Assembly: GCA_900755685.1 (NCBI GenBank)
Contig: CAAEHI010000052.1
Location: 47,313-111,312, forward strand
DNA length: 64,000 nt
Source of the DNA: an uncultured Collinsella sp.
Lineage (GTDB): Bacteria; Actinomycetota; Coriobacteriia; Coriobacteriales; Coriobacteriaceae
Direction of reading: 5' to 3'
Below, piece by piece: positions 41,418 through 50,004 of the stretch. Within the stretch, counting starts at the first letter, position 1; each line of letters opens with the position of its first letter. The notes under the pieces are model-generated. The model saw only the letters and a program-made list of their open reading frames with translations. It did not search any database and was not told the origin of the DNA. The position numbers were made by a program, and so were the translations under genes.

Positions 41418-42386
41418 ATGAACGCACACGATCTGATCAAAGAGGCAATTGCCGAGAAGGGCAAGTTCGACAGCGTCTACTGGATTGCTTGCGGTGGCTC
41501 CATGATCGATTTGATCCCGGCTCATGAGCTTCTGCAGCGCGAGGCAACCACCTTCACTTCGTATATCTATACGGCTCGCGAGTTTGATATCATGCGTCCG
41601 CGTCGTCTGGGCGAGAAGTCCCTGGTCATCGCTTGCAGCCACAGCGGCAACACCCCGGAGGTCGTCGAGGGCTGCGAGATTGCCCTTGCTGCCGGCGCTA
41701 CGGTGATCGCCCAGACCGACAACGCTGGATCCAAGATCGACTCCGGCAAGTGGACCACGTGGGTCTACCCATGGGGCGAGGGCGTGCCGCAGGCCGAGGT
41801 CCCCGCTGGCATTTCGCTGTCGCTTGCGGCAGAGCTGCTCGATCAACAGGAGGGCTACGCCGATCTTGCCGATATGTATGCCGGTATCGCCGAGATGGAT
41901 AAGATTCTTCCCCCGGCACGCGAGAAGGTAAATGCCGAGCTGGGCGATCGCTTTGCCAAGCTTTGCCAGGAGCACGAGTTCTTCTATATTCTGGGCAGCG
42001 GTCCCAACTTTAGCCAGACCTACGGTTTTGCTATCTGCTCTCTTATGGAGATGCAGTGGCAGCACTGCAGCTACATCCACTCTGCCGAGTACTTCCATGG
42101 CCCCTTCGAGGCTACTCAGGATGGCGTTTTTTACTTCCTGCAGATGGGCTCCAGCGAGTGCCGTGCTATGGACGAGCGCGCCCTGGCGTTCCTTAAGACG
42201 CATACCGATACGCTGATGGTGCTCGATGCCAAGGAGTACGGTATGGAAGCCGTGCCGGCGAGCGTCCGTGCCTATCTGGACCCGGTGCTGTTCTACGCCA
42301 TGAACTGCGAGCTGCGTGCTGTACGCGGCAAGGTGTTTGATCACGATCCCGATTTCCGTCGCTATATGGGTGTTGTCGAGTACTAG
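41418..42386 (+). CDS. frlB: SIS-domain fructosamine-6-phosphate deglycase (FrlB-like)
   Basis: A 322-residue double-SIS-domain sugar-phosphate enzyme. VYWIACGGSMIDLIPAHELLQ and CSHSGNTPEVVEGCEIALAAGATVI form the first phosphosugar pocket. FYILGSGPNFSQTYGFAICSLMEMQWQHCSYIHSAEYFHGPFE forms the second with the conserved Glu/His region. FrlB converts fructoselysine 6-phosphate to glucose 6-phosphate plus lysine, and the surrounding kinase and epimerase support that. AAAGGAAC lies ahead of ATG 41418. Product glucose 6-phosphate feeds glycolysis through Pgi. Confidence 0.86.
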   Translation: MNAHDLIKEAIAEKGKFDSVYWIACGGSMIDLIPAHELLQREATTFTSYIYTAREFDIMRPRRLGEKSLVIACSHSGNTPEVVEGCEIALAAGATVIAQTDNAGSKIDSGKWTTWVYPWGEGVPQAEVPAGISLSLAAELLDQQEGYADLADMYAGIAEMDKILPPAREKVNAELGDRFAKLCQEHEFFYILGSGPNFSQTYGFAICSLMEMQWQHCSYIHSAEYFHGPFEATQDGVFYFLQMGSSECRAMDERALAFLKTHTDTLMVLDAKEYGMEAVPASVRAYLDPVLFYAMNCELRAVRGKVFDHDPDFRRYMGVVEY

Positions 42387-42400
42387 AAGGGACAAAGGCC

Positions 42401-43264
42401 ATGGCATTTAACGTTAACGCGCTCGGATTTGGCGACAACGTCGTCGATCGCTATGAGCATATCCACACCATGTATCCCGGCGGCAATGCGGTGAACTTCG
42501 CCGTTTATGCCAAGAAATGCGGTGCCGCACGCTCCGCATACATGGGCATTTTTGGCAATGATGCCGCTGCCGAGCATGTCATTGCAAGCCTCGAGGATGA
42601 GGGTATCGAGCTTGACAAGTGCGAGCAGATGATTGGCGAAAACGGAGCGGCTCGTGTGACCGTCGTTGACGGTGACCGTGTCTTCCTTGGCTCCAACGAG
42701 GGCGGTATCCGTGGCGATGCGCGCTATGTCCTCGATCGCTTTGACCTTGCGTACATGAAGCAGTTCGATGTGGTTCATTCGGGCAACTATTGCTTCACCG
42801 AGCGCGAGCTGCCCAAGTTGAAGGCTGCGGGCGTCACGGTCTCTTTTGACTTTTCGGACGACTCCACCGACGAGTACTACGAGCAGATTGCGCCCTACGT
42901 CGATTTCGCTTTCTTTAGTGCGGCGGATGCCGCGAGTGAGGACGAGATTCGCGAACGTCTGGCATGGGTGAAGGGCCTGGGTCCGCGTTTTGTGTCGGCT
43001 ACGGCGGGCGCCGAGGGCTGCATTGCTTACGACGGCGAGCGCTATTACCGCCAGCTGGCTAAACCGGTAACGGACATGAAGGACACCATGGGGGCGGGCG
43101 ACTCGTTCCTCACCTCGTTTTTGATGTGCTATCTCGATTCCGCCAAGCGTGGTGAGGATGGCGCCGAGGCCATCGAACGCGCGCTCGACTTTGCTGCCGG
43201 GTTTGCCTCGACCGTGTGCGGTATGGAAGGTTCTTGGGGCCACGGAGCGCCAATCGTCGAATAG
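42401..43264 (+). CDS. frlD: PfkB-family kinase, likely fructosamine 6-kinase (FrlD-like)
   Basis: A 287-residue ribokinase-family sugar kinase. NALGFGDNVVDRYEHIHTMYPGGNAVNFAVYAKKCG is the substrate-binding N-terminus typical of FrlD. The ATP/anion-hole motif is DTMGAGDSFLTSF. It would phosphorylate the Amadori compound at C6 before cleavage by the FrlB-like enzyme encoded 14 bases upstream. A second, diverged PfkB kinase follows, so which one is the fructosamine kinase is inferred from sequence resemblance and adjacency. Confidence 0.86.
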   Translation: MAFNVNALGFGDNVVDRYEHIHTMYPGGNAVNFAVYAKKCGAARSAYMGIFGNDAAAEHVIASLEDEGIELDKCEQMIGENGAARVTVVDGDRVFLGSNEGGIRGDARYVLDRFDLAYMKQFDVVHSGNYCFTERELPKLKAAGVTVSFDFSDDSTDEYYEQIAPYVDFAFFSAADAASEDEIRERLAWVKGLGPRFVSATAGAEGCIAYDGERYYRQLAKPVTDMKDTMGAGDSFLTSFLMCYLDSAKRGEDGAEAIERALDFAAGFASTVCGMEGSWGHGAPIVE

Positions 43265-43334
43265 CTTAAGAAAGCGTACGGCGGTCTGGCTATGAGGCCT
43301 TGGACAGCCGATGCAAAACAATAAGCGAAACGCG

Positions 43335-43368
43335 AAAAGGGGGCTCGCCATGTGGTGGGTCCCCTTTT
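43335..43368 (+). terminator. Intra-operon hairpin before the second kinase
   Basis: AAAAGGGG pairs with CCCCTTTT, with a further short stem inside. It lies in a 121-base gap of an otherwise tightly packed operon and could cause partial termination or RNA processing, splitting expression of the first and second halves. Confidence 0.5.
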
Positions 43369-43385
43369 GAACATTGGAGAAGACC

Positions 43386-44186
43386 ATGGGTATTAAAGCG
43401 TGCGCGGCTGGTTTTTGCTGTGCGGACGTCTATCAAAACATCGGCGTGTTCTATCCGACTGGTAATGGCATTGACTGGGGTATCCATCTTGCACGAATGG
43501 GCGTTTCGGTATCCGCCGTGTCGGTTGTCGGCAAGGACGAGTACGGAGACAAGATGAGAGAGGCGCTGGCCGCTGAGGGGCTCGATATCTCACATCTGCG
43601 GGTGGAGGATGGCGACACCTCGGTGATGCTCATGGCATTGAAAGACGGCGTCGATCGCGTGCATCTCGAGGCAATCGATGGCGTAATGGAGACATATCGA
43701 CCGAATGAAGATGACCGGGCGTTTATCCTAGAGCATGACATCATTCATACCGACCTGTTTGGCAATTGTTTGGACCTCCTGCCCGAATGGCACGATGCGG
43801 GCAAGACGGTGGTTATGGACTTCTCGGTGTTCAGCCAGGATCCCGAATATGCATGTGAGGCTCATTTTCCTTACGTTGACTACGCATTCATGTCGTTTGA
43901 AGAGGACACTCCGGAGCTACGAGACTGGGTACGCCACGTGCAGGGATTGGGACCGCGCGTTGCGGTTGCCACGCTTGGCGAGAAGGGAAGCATTGCCTAT
44001 GACGGTGAGCGCTTCTATGAGTGCGGGATCGTACCGGCGGAGAAGGTCGTTAATACCGTGGGTGCCGGCGACTCGTATATTGCCGGGTTTACCAAGGGCG
44101 TGATCGATGGCCTTAATATTCCGGCGTGTATGAAGGCGGGCGCTGAGCTGTCGTCCCGAGTGATTGGTTCGTTTGAGCCGTACTAG
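43386..44186 (+). CDS. Second PfkB-family sugar kinase
   Basis: A 266-residue ribokinase-family kinase, paralogous to the kinase at 42401. IGVFYPTGNGIDWGIHLARMGVSVSAVSVVGKDEYGD is the substrate lid region, and the ATP/anion hole is NTVGAGDSYIAGF. The substrate is unknown. It may act on an alternative fructosamine or on a product of the second amidohydrolase. GGAGAAG precedes ATG 43386. It follows the intra-operon hairpin. Confidence 0.86.
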   Translation: MGIKACAAGFCCADVYQNIGVFYPTGNGIDWGIHLARMGVSVSAVSVVGKDEYGDKMREALAAEGLDISHLRVEDGDTSVMLMALKDGVDRVHLEAIDGVMETYRPNEDDRAFILEHDIIHTDLFGNCLDLLPEWHDAGKTVVMDFSVFSQDPEYACEAHFPYVDYAFMSFEEDTPELRDWVRHVQGLGPRVAVATLGEKGSIAYDGERFYECGIVPAEKVVNTVGAGDSYIAGFTKGVIDGLNIPACMKAGAELSSRVIGSFEPY

Positions 44187-44213
44187 GGTCAAATGCCTGG
44201 AAAGGAGTACGAA

Positions 44214-45074
44214 ATGGTTATCGACATGTTGGTCCATCCTATGCTCTACGGCGAGATCTGTACGCCGGGTGATGAGCCTGATGGATTCGGCTTTTGGTCA
44301 CGAGAATTTGGTATGGGGCATATGGGCCCCATGGATTGGGATGAGCTTCAAGTCGAGATGGACGTCTGCGATGTGCAGAAGAGCGTGCTCATGCCGCTCG
44401 ATGTAACCACGGCATGCGGAGGGCACTTTGGCACCAATGACCAGATTGCCATGCTGGTTGCCGCGCATCCCGATCGTCTGTGGGGATTTGCGAGTGTAGA
44501 CCCGCAGGTGAGCGGTGCCGCAGACGAATTGGAGCGCGCCTTTACCGAGTTGGGGGCAAAGGGGCTTTGCCTGCATCCTGCAAAGCAGGGTTTTGCCCCC
44601 GATGATGCTGTGGCCGAGCCGCTTTACGAGCTGTGCGAGCGCTATAACAAGCCGGTGGTTTTCCATGCCGGTATGTCTTGGGAGCCTGGCGCAGAGCTCT
44701 CGCGCAGTAACCCGCTTGCATTTGAGCACACAATCGCAACGCATCCAAATGTGCGCTTTAGTTTGGCCCACTTTGGCTGGCCCTGGGTGCGCGAGACCGT
44801 GGCGATGCTGCTCAAGTATCCCAACTGCTACACGGACACCTCTATCACTTACATCGATTCGCCCGAGGAGATGATGCAGCGTCTTTTCACGGTCGATATG
44901 GGGCCGCTGTGGTATGAGCGCGCGCTATCGCACCAAGTGATGTTCGCCAGCAATACGCCGCGCTTCCGTGCATTCAAACTCAAGCGGGCGCTCGATACCG
45001 TGCCCATGCGCGATGATGCGCGAGAAAGGCTCTACTGGGGTAATGCCCTGCGTTTTCTTGAAGGGGATGAGTAA
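44214..45074 (+). CDS. Amidohydrolase (Amidohydro_2-type TIM barrel)
   Basis: A 286-residue metal-dependent hydrolase/decarboxylase-like protein of the Amidohydro_2 group. Likely ligands and motifs are VIDMLVHPMLYGE at the N-terminus (HxH replaced by a single His), GLCLHPAKQGFAP, PVVFHAGMSW with a His, RFSLAHFGWPWV with a His, and MFASNTPRFR where members have an Asp. The weakened metal ligands make catalysis uncertain. Neighbouring genes are three bases (yjbQ-like) and 27 bases away. Function in the locus unknown. AAAGGAG precedes the start. Confidence 0.8.
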   Translation: MVIDMLVHPMLYGEICTPGDEPDGFGFWSREFGMGHMGPMDWDELQVEMDVCDVQKSVLMPLDVTTACGGHFGTNDQIAMLVAAHPDRLWGFASVDPQVSGAADELERAFTELGAKGLCLHPAKQGFAPDDAVAEPLYELCERYNKPVVFHAGMSWEPGAELSRSNPLAFEHTIATHPNVRFSLAHFGWPWVRETVAMLLKYPNCYTDTSITYIDSPEEMMQRLFTVDMGPLWYERALSHQVMFASNTPRFRAFKLKRALDTVPMRDDARERLYWGNALRFLEGDE

Positions 45075-45076
45075 AC

Positions 45077-45505
45077 ATGGTGACGCTCGAGACATTGAGC
45101 TATCTATCGACTGCTCCGGACCAGTTCATCGATATTACCGAAGACGTGCACGCTGCCATCGAACGCAGCTCGGTGACCAATGGCTTGGCAGCGATTATTT
45201 TGTCGCATACGACCTGTGGAATCGTGGTAAACGAGGGGCTGCCCTGCGTGGAGACGGATCTTATGGAGACGCTTGATCGCATCGCCCCACTCGATGCCCC
45301 CTATGCGCATGCACACTTCCTGCCGAGCTATGGAGCCACCGGCAACAACTCCTGTGGGCATATCAAGAGCATGATTTGTGGAAACAGTTGCTTCTTTCCC
45401 GTTCAAGATGGCCACATCGTGTGCGGAAGTGCCCAGAACATCTATCTTGCGGAGTTTGACGGTCCGCAGAAGCGAAAAGTGTACGTCGAGGTGCTGGGGG
45501 AGTAA
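45077..45505 (+). CDS. YjbQ-family protein (UPF0047)
   Basis: A 142-residue YjbQ-family protein. The SHTTCGIVVNE segment with His44, a HAHFLPSYG segment in place of the usual HGHAHL..G motif, and GNSCFFPVQDGHIVCGSAQNIYLAEFDGPQKRKVYVEVLG are family features. YjbQ proteins show weak thiamine-phosphate-synthase-like activity but their true substrate is unsettled. They appear in some sugar-phosphate operons. Here it is coupled three bases after the amidohydrolase. Confidence 0.88.
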   Translation: MVTLETLSYLSTAPDQFIDITEDVHAAIERSSVTNGLAAIILSHTTCGIVVNEGLPCVETDLMETLDRIAPLDAPYAHAHFLPSYGATGNNSCGHIKSMICGNSCFFPVQDGHIVCGSAQNIYLAEFDGPQKRKVYVEVLGE

Positions 45506-45538
45506 CGTCCCTGCAATAACCCTATGAAGGAGCACGTT

Positions 45539-46348
45539 ATGTCGTTTCTAACTTCGATGTTCAAGACCGAAAAGCCGGTTATCGGAATGCTGCACCTGCG
45601 TCCTCTGCCGGGCGATCCACTGTATTACCCGGGCGGAAGCGTGTCGCAGGTCGTGGAAGCCGCCAAGCGCGATCTCGAGGCGTTGCAGCAGGGCGGTGTC
45701 GATGGCATTTTGATTACCAATGAGCTCTCGATGCCCTATGAGCAGCACGTTTCTCCCTCAACCCTTGCATCGATGGGCTATGTTATCGGGGCTCTATCCC
45801 ATGATCTGTCGACTCCTTGGGGAGCTGAGGCTATTTACGATGGTGATGCCACAATCGAGCTGTGCGCTGCCGTCGATGCGCAGTTCACGCGCTGCAATTT
45901 TTGCGGTGCCTGGGCCGGTGATCTCGGGCTGATTAACCGAGATTTCGCGCACACCATGCGTCGCAAGGCGGCGCTCCGCCTGGATGACCTCAAGCTTTTT
46001 CACTTCATCACGAGCGAGGGGGAGGTTTATCTCAACGACCGCACGACTGCGGACATTGCCGATTCACTTCTCTTTAATTGCCTTCCGGATGCAATGGTCA
46101 TCGGCGGTTCGGCTGCCGGTCGTGGCGCTTCGGGCGAGCTTGCCGATGAAGTCCGCGAGCGTGTTGGCGAAGTACCCGTGGTATGTGGCACCGGTTGTCG
46201 CGAAAATACCGTGGCTGACGTATTTGCTCACTACGATGGCGCGTTTGTCGGCACCTGCTTAAAGCGCGACGGAAAGCTGGATGCTCCGGTTGATGTTGAG
46301 CGGGTAGCTCGTTTTATGGCTGCCGCTCGTACGGCGCGAGGGGAGTAG
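45539..46348 (+). CDS. BtpA/SgcQ-family TIM-barrel protein
   Basis: A 269-residue protein of the BtpA family. PVIGMLHLRPLPGDPLYYPGG, GGVDGILITNELSMPYE and PDAMVIGGSAAGRGASGELADEVRE...VPVVCGTGCRENTV are diagnostic. SgcQ of enteric bacteria is a member within a sugar-phosphate operon, which suggests an aldolase-like or epimerase-like function, unproven. AAGGAG precedes ATG 45539. Confidence 0.86.
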   Translation: MSFLTSMFKTEKPVIGMLHLRPLPGDPLYYPGGSVSQVVEAAKRDLEALQQGGVDGILITNELSMPYEQHVSPSTLASMGYVIGALSHDLSTPWGAEAIYDGDATIELCAAVDAQFTRCNFCGAWAGDLGLINRDFAHTMRRKAALRLDDLKLFHFITSEGEVYLNDRTTADIADSLLFNCLPDAMVIGGSAAGRGASGELADEVRERVGEVPVVCGTGCRENTVADVFAHYDGAFVGTCLKRDGKLDAPVDVERVARFMAAARTARGE

Positions 46349-46354
46349 GCACCT

Positions 46355-47872
46355 ATGGCGCTCTATCTGGGTATTGATATTGGGACAAGCGCCTCTAAAG
46401 GCGTTTTAATCGATGATCGATGCAATATCGTTTGCCAAGCCTCTTGTGGACATGAGACGGACAACCCGTGTGACGGATGGTACCAGCATGATGCAGAGGC
46501 AGTCTGGTGGGGCGATTTTTGCCGCTTGTCGCGCGAGCTGGTGGCGCGATCGGGGGTTAACGCGGCACAGATCGGATGCGTGGGCCTTTCCGCATTGGGT
46601 TGCGATTGTGTGCCGGTCGATACCGAGTGCAACGCGCTGGCGCCCGCGATTTTGTATGGAGTCGATGCACGTTCGAAGCCGCAGATTGACGAGCTCCTTT
46701 CCGAATATGGGTCAGATCGCGCACGCGAGCTTTTCGGGCACGATCCCTGTTCGTCAGATATTGCTCCCAAGATCTTGTGGTTTAAGGAGAATATGCCCGA
46801 GGTGCACGAACGTGCCGCGAAGTTCCTGACGGCGTCATCGTTTCTATGCGCAAAGATGACGGGGCGTTTTACGGTGGACCGTTATTTGGCGGAGGATTTT
46901 CTTCCCCTATACGACCGCTACACCTGGAAGGTTGATGCTCGTGAATGTGCTCGTTTCTGCCGACCTGACCAGATGGCGGAGGTAATGTCGGCTACCGATA
47001 TTGCCGGGGTGATTACGCAGCGTGCGGCAGAGGCGACGGGGCTCGCGGCAGGGACACCTGTCTTAGTGGGAACGGGCGACTCTGGTGCCGAGGCCATTTC
47101 GACGGGTGTATTCCGTCCCGGCGATATGATGGTTCAGTTGGGGAGTACGGCGTATTTCATCTACCTAGCTGATCATATGATCGATGATGCCCGCCTGTGG
47201 CCAGGGACGTTTATCATTCCCGGAACTTACGGGATCTGCGCGGGGACCAATACGGCGGGTGCGCTCACATCGTGGCTGCGCCAAGAGCTGTATCGCGATG
47301 CCGTGGAGGCCGAGGACCACGGTGACCCCGATGCATATTCGGTTATGGCGCATGATGCCGCCGACGTGGCGCCGGGTGCCGATGGGCTCCTGTGTCTGCC
47401 GTACTTTGCGGGGGAGCGTACTCCGCTCAACGATCCCGAGGCGCGTGGCGTCTTCTTTGGCCTGACCGGAAGGCATACGCGAGCCCATATGGTTCGCGCC
47501 GCCTTGGAAGGCGTCGCGTATACCGTTGCATCCCATGTCGACATTATCGAGCGAGAGCATGGACTGCCAATTGGGCGCATTATGCTTGTCGGAGGTGGAA
47601 CCAAGAATCCAGTTTGGATGCAGGCTATCGCCGACGTATGCGGGCGCGAGGTCTCGGTTGCCAAGGTTACGGTGGGTGCATGCTTCGGTGATGCCATCAT
47701 GGCAGCTCTCGCAGGTGGCGCCTATGCATCATGGGATGAACTCGCCCGAGTCCTTGGCGTTGCGCAAACAATCGTGCCCGATATGACTGCCCATGAGTTA
47801 TATGCGTCGCGCCGTCATATCTTTGACGAATTGTATGCACGCAACCGTGATCTCATGCACGAATTGGTGTAA
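46355..47872 (+). CDS. FGGY-family carbohydrate kinase (xylulokinase-like)
   Basis: A 505-residue sugar kinase with the FGGY fold. LYLGIDIGTSASKGVLID is the N-terminal phosphate loop, WYQHDAEAVWW and GLSALGCDCVPVD follow, GTGDSGAEAISTGVFRPGDMMVQLGST contains the catalytic Asp region, and LVGGGTKNPVWMQAIADVCGREV is the C-terminal ATP loop. Members phosphorylate pentuloses, glycerol or related sugars, and the substrate is not evident. It is the last gene of the operon, with GGGGAG ahead of the start. Confidence 0.9.
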   Translation: MALYLGIDIGTSASKGVLIDDRCNIVCQASCGHETDNPCDGWYQHDAEAVWWGDFCRLSRELVARSGVNAAQIGCVGLSALGCDCVPVDTECNALAPAILYGVDARSKPQIDELLSEYGSDRARELFGHDPCSSDIAPKILWFKENMPEVHERAAKFLTASSFLCAKMTGRFTVDRYLAEDFLPLYDRYTWKVDARECARFCRPDQMAEVMSATDIAGVITQRAAEATGLAAGTPVLVGTGDSGAEAISTGVFRPGDMMVQLGSTAYFIYLADHMIDDARLWPGTFIIPGTYGICAGTNTAGALTSWLRQELYRDAVEAEDHGDPDAYSVMAHDAADVAPGADGLLCLPYFAGERTPLNDPEARGVFFGLTGRHTRAHMVRAALEGVAYTVASHVDIIEREHGLPIGRIMLVGGGTKNPVWMQAIADVCGREVSVAKVTVGACFGDAIMAALAGGAYASWDELARVLGVAQTIVPDMTAHELYASRRHIFDELYARNRDLMHELV

Positions 47873-47894
47873 TGCTGCCGAATTGTACTGCCTA

Positions 47895-47933
47895 CCAATA
47901 GGGACTGCGTTGTACGATTCGCATGTCCCTTGG
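47895..47933. repeat. Short palindromic element with GGGAC core
   Basis: CCAATAGGGACTGCG and CGCATGTCCCTTGG pair imperfectly around a ten-base loop in the convergent gap after the FGGY kinase. It is followed by an A/T-rich stretch and may also act as a terminator. Confidence 0.6.
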
Positions 47934-47951
47934 CATTTTAGCCCACAGGGG

Positions 47952-48734
47952 TTAGCGAAGGTCAAAAACAGCGTGCGCATTTGCTAAAACTGCCGACTCG
48001 ATGCGCTTTGCGTCACAGTTTTTGAGTGAGGCAATGCGCATCGAGGTCCTTGTGAGCGATCTGATGAGCGACTGTGCGCTTGTTTCTGTGTTTGGTTCGG
48101 CTGGTGAATCGGTCTCGAGCAGTAAACGATCGAGTGGAATCTGTCGTGAGTATTCGCGACCGCGCTTGGTCGCGAGCATGCGTTCGTTGACGGAAAAATA
48201 ACAGCCCGCATTACGCGCGCGGGCGAGTTCGTCCGAAGTGCCGCTAAACCAGTGGAAGATGATAGCGGGGGAGTCGGGGTTTGGGATGAGTAGCCCATGC
48301 GATTCGAGGACGTCCAGTACGGCTCCTGCTGAACGAACGGCGTGAATTGATATCACGCGTCCGGCAAGAGGATGCTGCACGAGCGCATCGCAGAGCCGGT
48401 TAAGTGCCTGTATTTGTAGCGGCTTACTTCCAGCAAAGCGTGCGGAAAAGTCGAGTCCGACTTCGCCGATGTAGCGCTCTTGGGCAGCAACTTCGCAAAG
48501 CAGATTGACTTCGGCAGGACCGCAGCGGCCGTCGGCGAGCCACCAGGGGTGGAGCCCAGCACCGACGATGATGCCTGGTTGGCGACAGGCGCGCTCGTTT
48601 GCGGCCGAAAAGTCGCGCGGATTGACGCCGCAGTCAAATAGACCCAAGCACAGCGCCGTCGCCTCATCGGCAACGGCGTCCGGGTGAGCCATTAAATCAA
48701 GATGGCAGTGTGCATCAAATAACCGGGGCTCCAT
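47952..48734 (-). CDS. TatD-family metal-dependent hydrolase
   Basis: A 260-residue TatD-type deoxyribonuclease/hydrolase. Metal ligands: LFDAHCHLD (HxH), YIGEVGLD (Glu), VISIHAVRS (His), FHWFSG (His) and LLLETDSP (Asp). The insertion CGVNPRDFSAANER is usual. The precise substrate of such paralogues is often unclear. It starts 14 bases after the tcdA stop, so the two form an operon. Confidence 0.9.
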   Translation of the reverse strand: MEPRLFDAHCHLDLMAHPDAVADEATALCLGLFDCGVNPRDFSAANERACRQPGIIVGAGLHPWWLADGRCGPAEVNLLCEVAAQERYIGEVGLDFSARFAGSKPLQIQALNRLCDALVQHPLAGRVISIHAVRSAGAVLDVLESHGLLIPNPDSPAIIFHWFSGTSDELARARNAGCYFSVNERMLATKRGREYSRQIPLDRLLLETDSPAEPNTETSAQSLIRSLTRTSMRIASLKNCDAKRIESAVLANAHAVFDLR

Positions 48735-48748
48735 CTCGGTGCGCTCCG

Positions 48749-49546
48749 CTAGTCCAGACGTTGGCCATCGGAGCGTACGCGCTCAGTGCCGCGGCCGCTG
48801 ATCTGGCGGATAACCTCGCCGGCAATCATCTGGCCCATGATGGGCGGCATAAAGCTGGCGGTTCCCAGCTCGGTGCGCTCGTGGATGTTGGAAGGGTCGC
48901 GGGGCTGTGTCTTAACCGATTCCTCGCAGCTAAACAGTACATGCAGGCTCTTGATTCCGCGCTTCTTGCATTCTTTGCGCATGATGCGGCTCATGGGGTC
49001 ACGTACCGTATCGAAAATGTCGGCAAAGCGGAGGCACTCGGGATGGAGCTTGTTGGCCCCGCCCATGGAGCTAACCAAACGAATGTCGTGGTCCTGAGCA
49101 TATTTGGCAATGGTGAGCTTGGCCGAGATGGTGTCGATGGCGTCGACGACGTAGTCGAGCTTGCCGTCCGTCTGCTCCAAAACGCTCGCGAAGAAATCAT
49201 CGATGTTGTCGCTCAGCAGGTATTCGGTGCGCTTGATGACGGTAGCGGTAGGGTTGATGTCGTGAATCATAGCCTCCATGACGTCGACTTTGCGCTTGCC
49301 GACGGTGCTGTGAAAGGCGATGGCCTGGCGATTGATATTGCTGGGCGCGATGATGTCCTTATCCAGAATGACGAAATGACCGATGCCGCCGCGGGCGAGT
49401 GCCTCGCAGCAGTTGGAGCCCACGCCTCCGCAGCCGAGCACTAGCACCGTAGCATCGGCGAGCTTATCGAGTGCCTCGCGGCCCATGATAATCTCGAGCT
49501 TGGTGTCGCGTGTCTCGATGGGAGTTTCGGCTGTGGTTTCGGTCAT
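48749..49546 (-). CDS. tcdA: tRNA threonylcarbamoyladenosine dehydratase (ThiF/E1 fold)
   Basis: Dehydrates t6A37 in tRNA to its cyclic form using ATP. The 265-residue protein has the E1-like nucleotide-binding VLVLGCGGVGSNCCEALARGGIGHFVILDKDIIAPSNINRQAIA, VVDAIDTISAKLTI, SSMGGANKLHP and the C-terminal PPIMGQMIAGEVIRQI of TcdA. It is slightly shorter than the enterobacterial enzyme and lacks an additional C-terminal helix, as in Gram-positive members. It is upstream of the TatD gene. Confidence 0.9.
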   Translation of the reverse strand: MTETTAETPIETRDTKLEIIMGREALDKLADATVLVLGCGGVGSNCCEALARGGIGHFVILDKDIIAPSNINRQAIAFHSTVGKRKVDVMEAMIHDINPTATVIKRTEYLLSDNIDDFFASVLEQTDGKLDYVVDAIDTISAKLTIAKYAQDHDIRLVSSMGGANKLHPECLRFADIFDTVRDPMSRIMRKECKKRGIKSLHVLFSCEESVKTQPRDPSNIHERTELGTASFMPPIMGQMIAGEVIRQISGRGTERVRSDGQRLD

Positions 49547-49661
49547 AAATATCCTCCGATGGGGAAGCAGGTCGTGTTTTAGCTATCGCCATTATAGGTA
49601 ATCGCCCATAGGTTGCGATGGCGTTTGCTTTGATGTGGTTTGAAGCATTGCGATTAAATAG

Positions 49662-49691
49662 TTAGACAAACATCTAAATATTGAGTATAGT
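49662..49691 (+). promoter_or_regulatory. Promoter and operator of the arsR-sdpI pair
   Basis: A perfect inverted repeat TTAGA-CAAACA-TCTAA (49662-49677) resembles operators of SdpR-type ArsR repressors. Its first half overlaps a TTAGAC -35 (49662-49667), followed after 18 bases by a TATAGT -10 (49686-49691). Autorepression is therefore likely. Confidence 0.65.
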
Positions 49692-49725
49692 GTGCACGTC
49701 ATGAGAGATGATGAGAGGAGGTCTT

Positions 49726-50004
49726 ATGCCGGGAGAGGGTTTTAAGGCGCTGGCCGATCCTACACGGCGTCACATTTTGGAGTTGCTGCGCGAGGGTAAT
49801 TGCACGGCGGGGGAGCTTGCCGAGCATTTCGATATCAGTAAGCCGTCGCTGAGCCATCACTTGGCGACGCTCAAAAACGCCGGGTTGGTGACCGACGAGC
49901 GCCATGGCCAAAACATCGTATACAGCTTAAACACCACCGTCATGCAGGATTTAATTGGCTGGTTTATGGGTTTTACAAACAATGAAGGTGATAAGGATGA
50001 ATAA
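49726..50004 (+). CDS. ArsR-family transcriptional regulator (SdpR-like)
   Basis: A 92-residue winged helix repressor. KALADPTRRHILELLREGNCTAGELAEHFDISKPSLSHHLATLKNAGLVTDERHGQNIVYSLN is the whole ArsR fold. No metal-binding cysteines of the ArsR/SmtB type are present, which fits the SdpR group. AGAGGAGG precedes ATG 49726. Its last codons overlap the start of the SdpI-like gene by eight bases, and an inverted repeat at 49662 is its likely operator. Confidence 0.93.
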   Translation: MPGEGFKALADPTRRHILELLREGNCTAGELAEHFDISKPSLSHHLATLKNAGLVTDERHGQNIVYSLNTTVMQDLIGWFMGFTNNEGDKDE

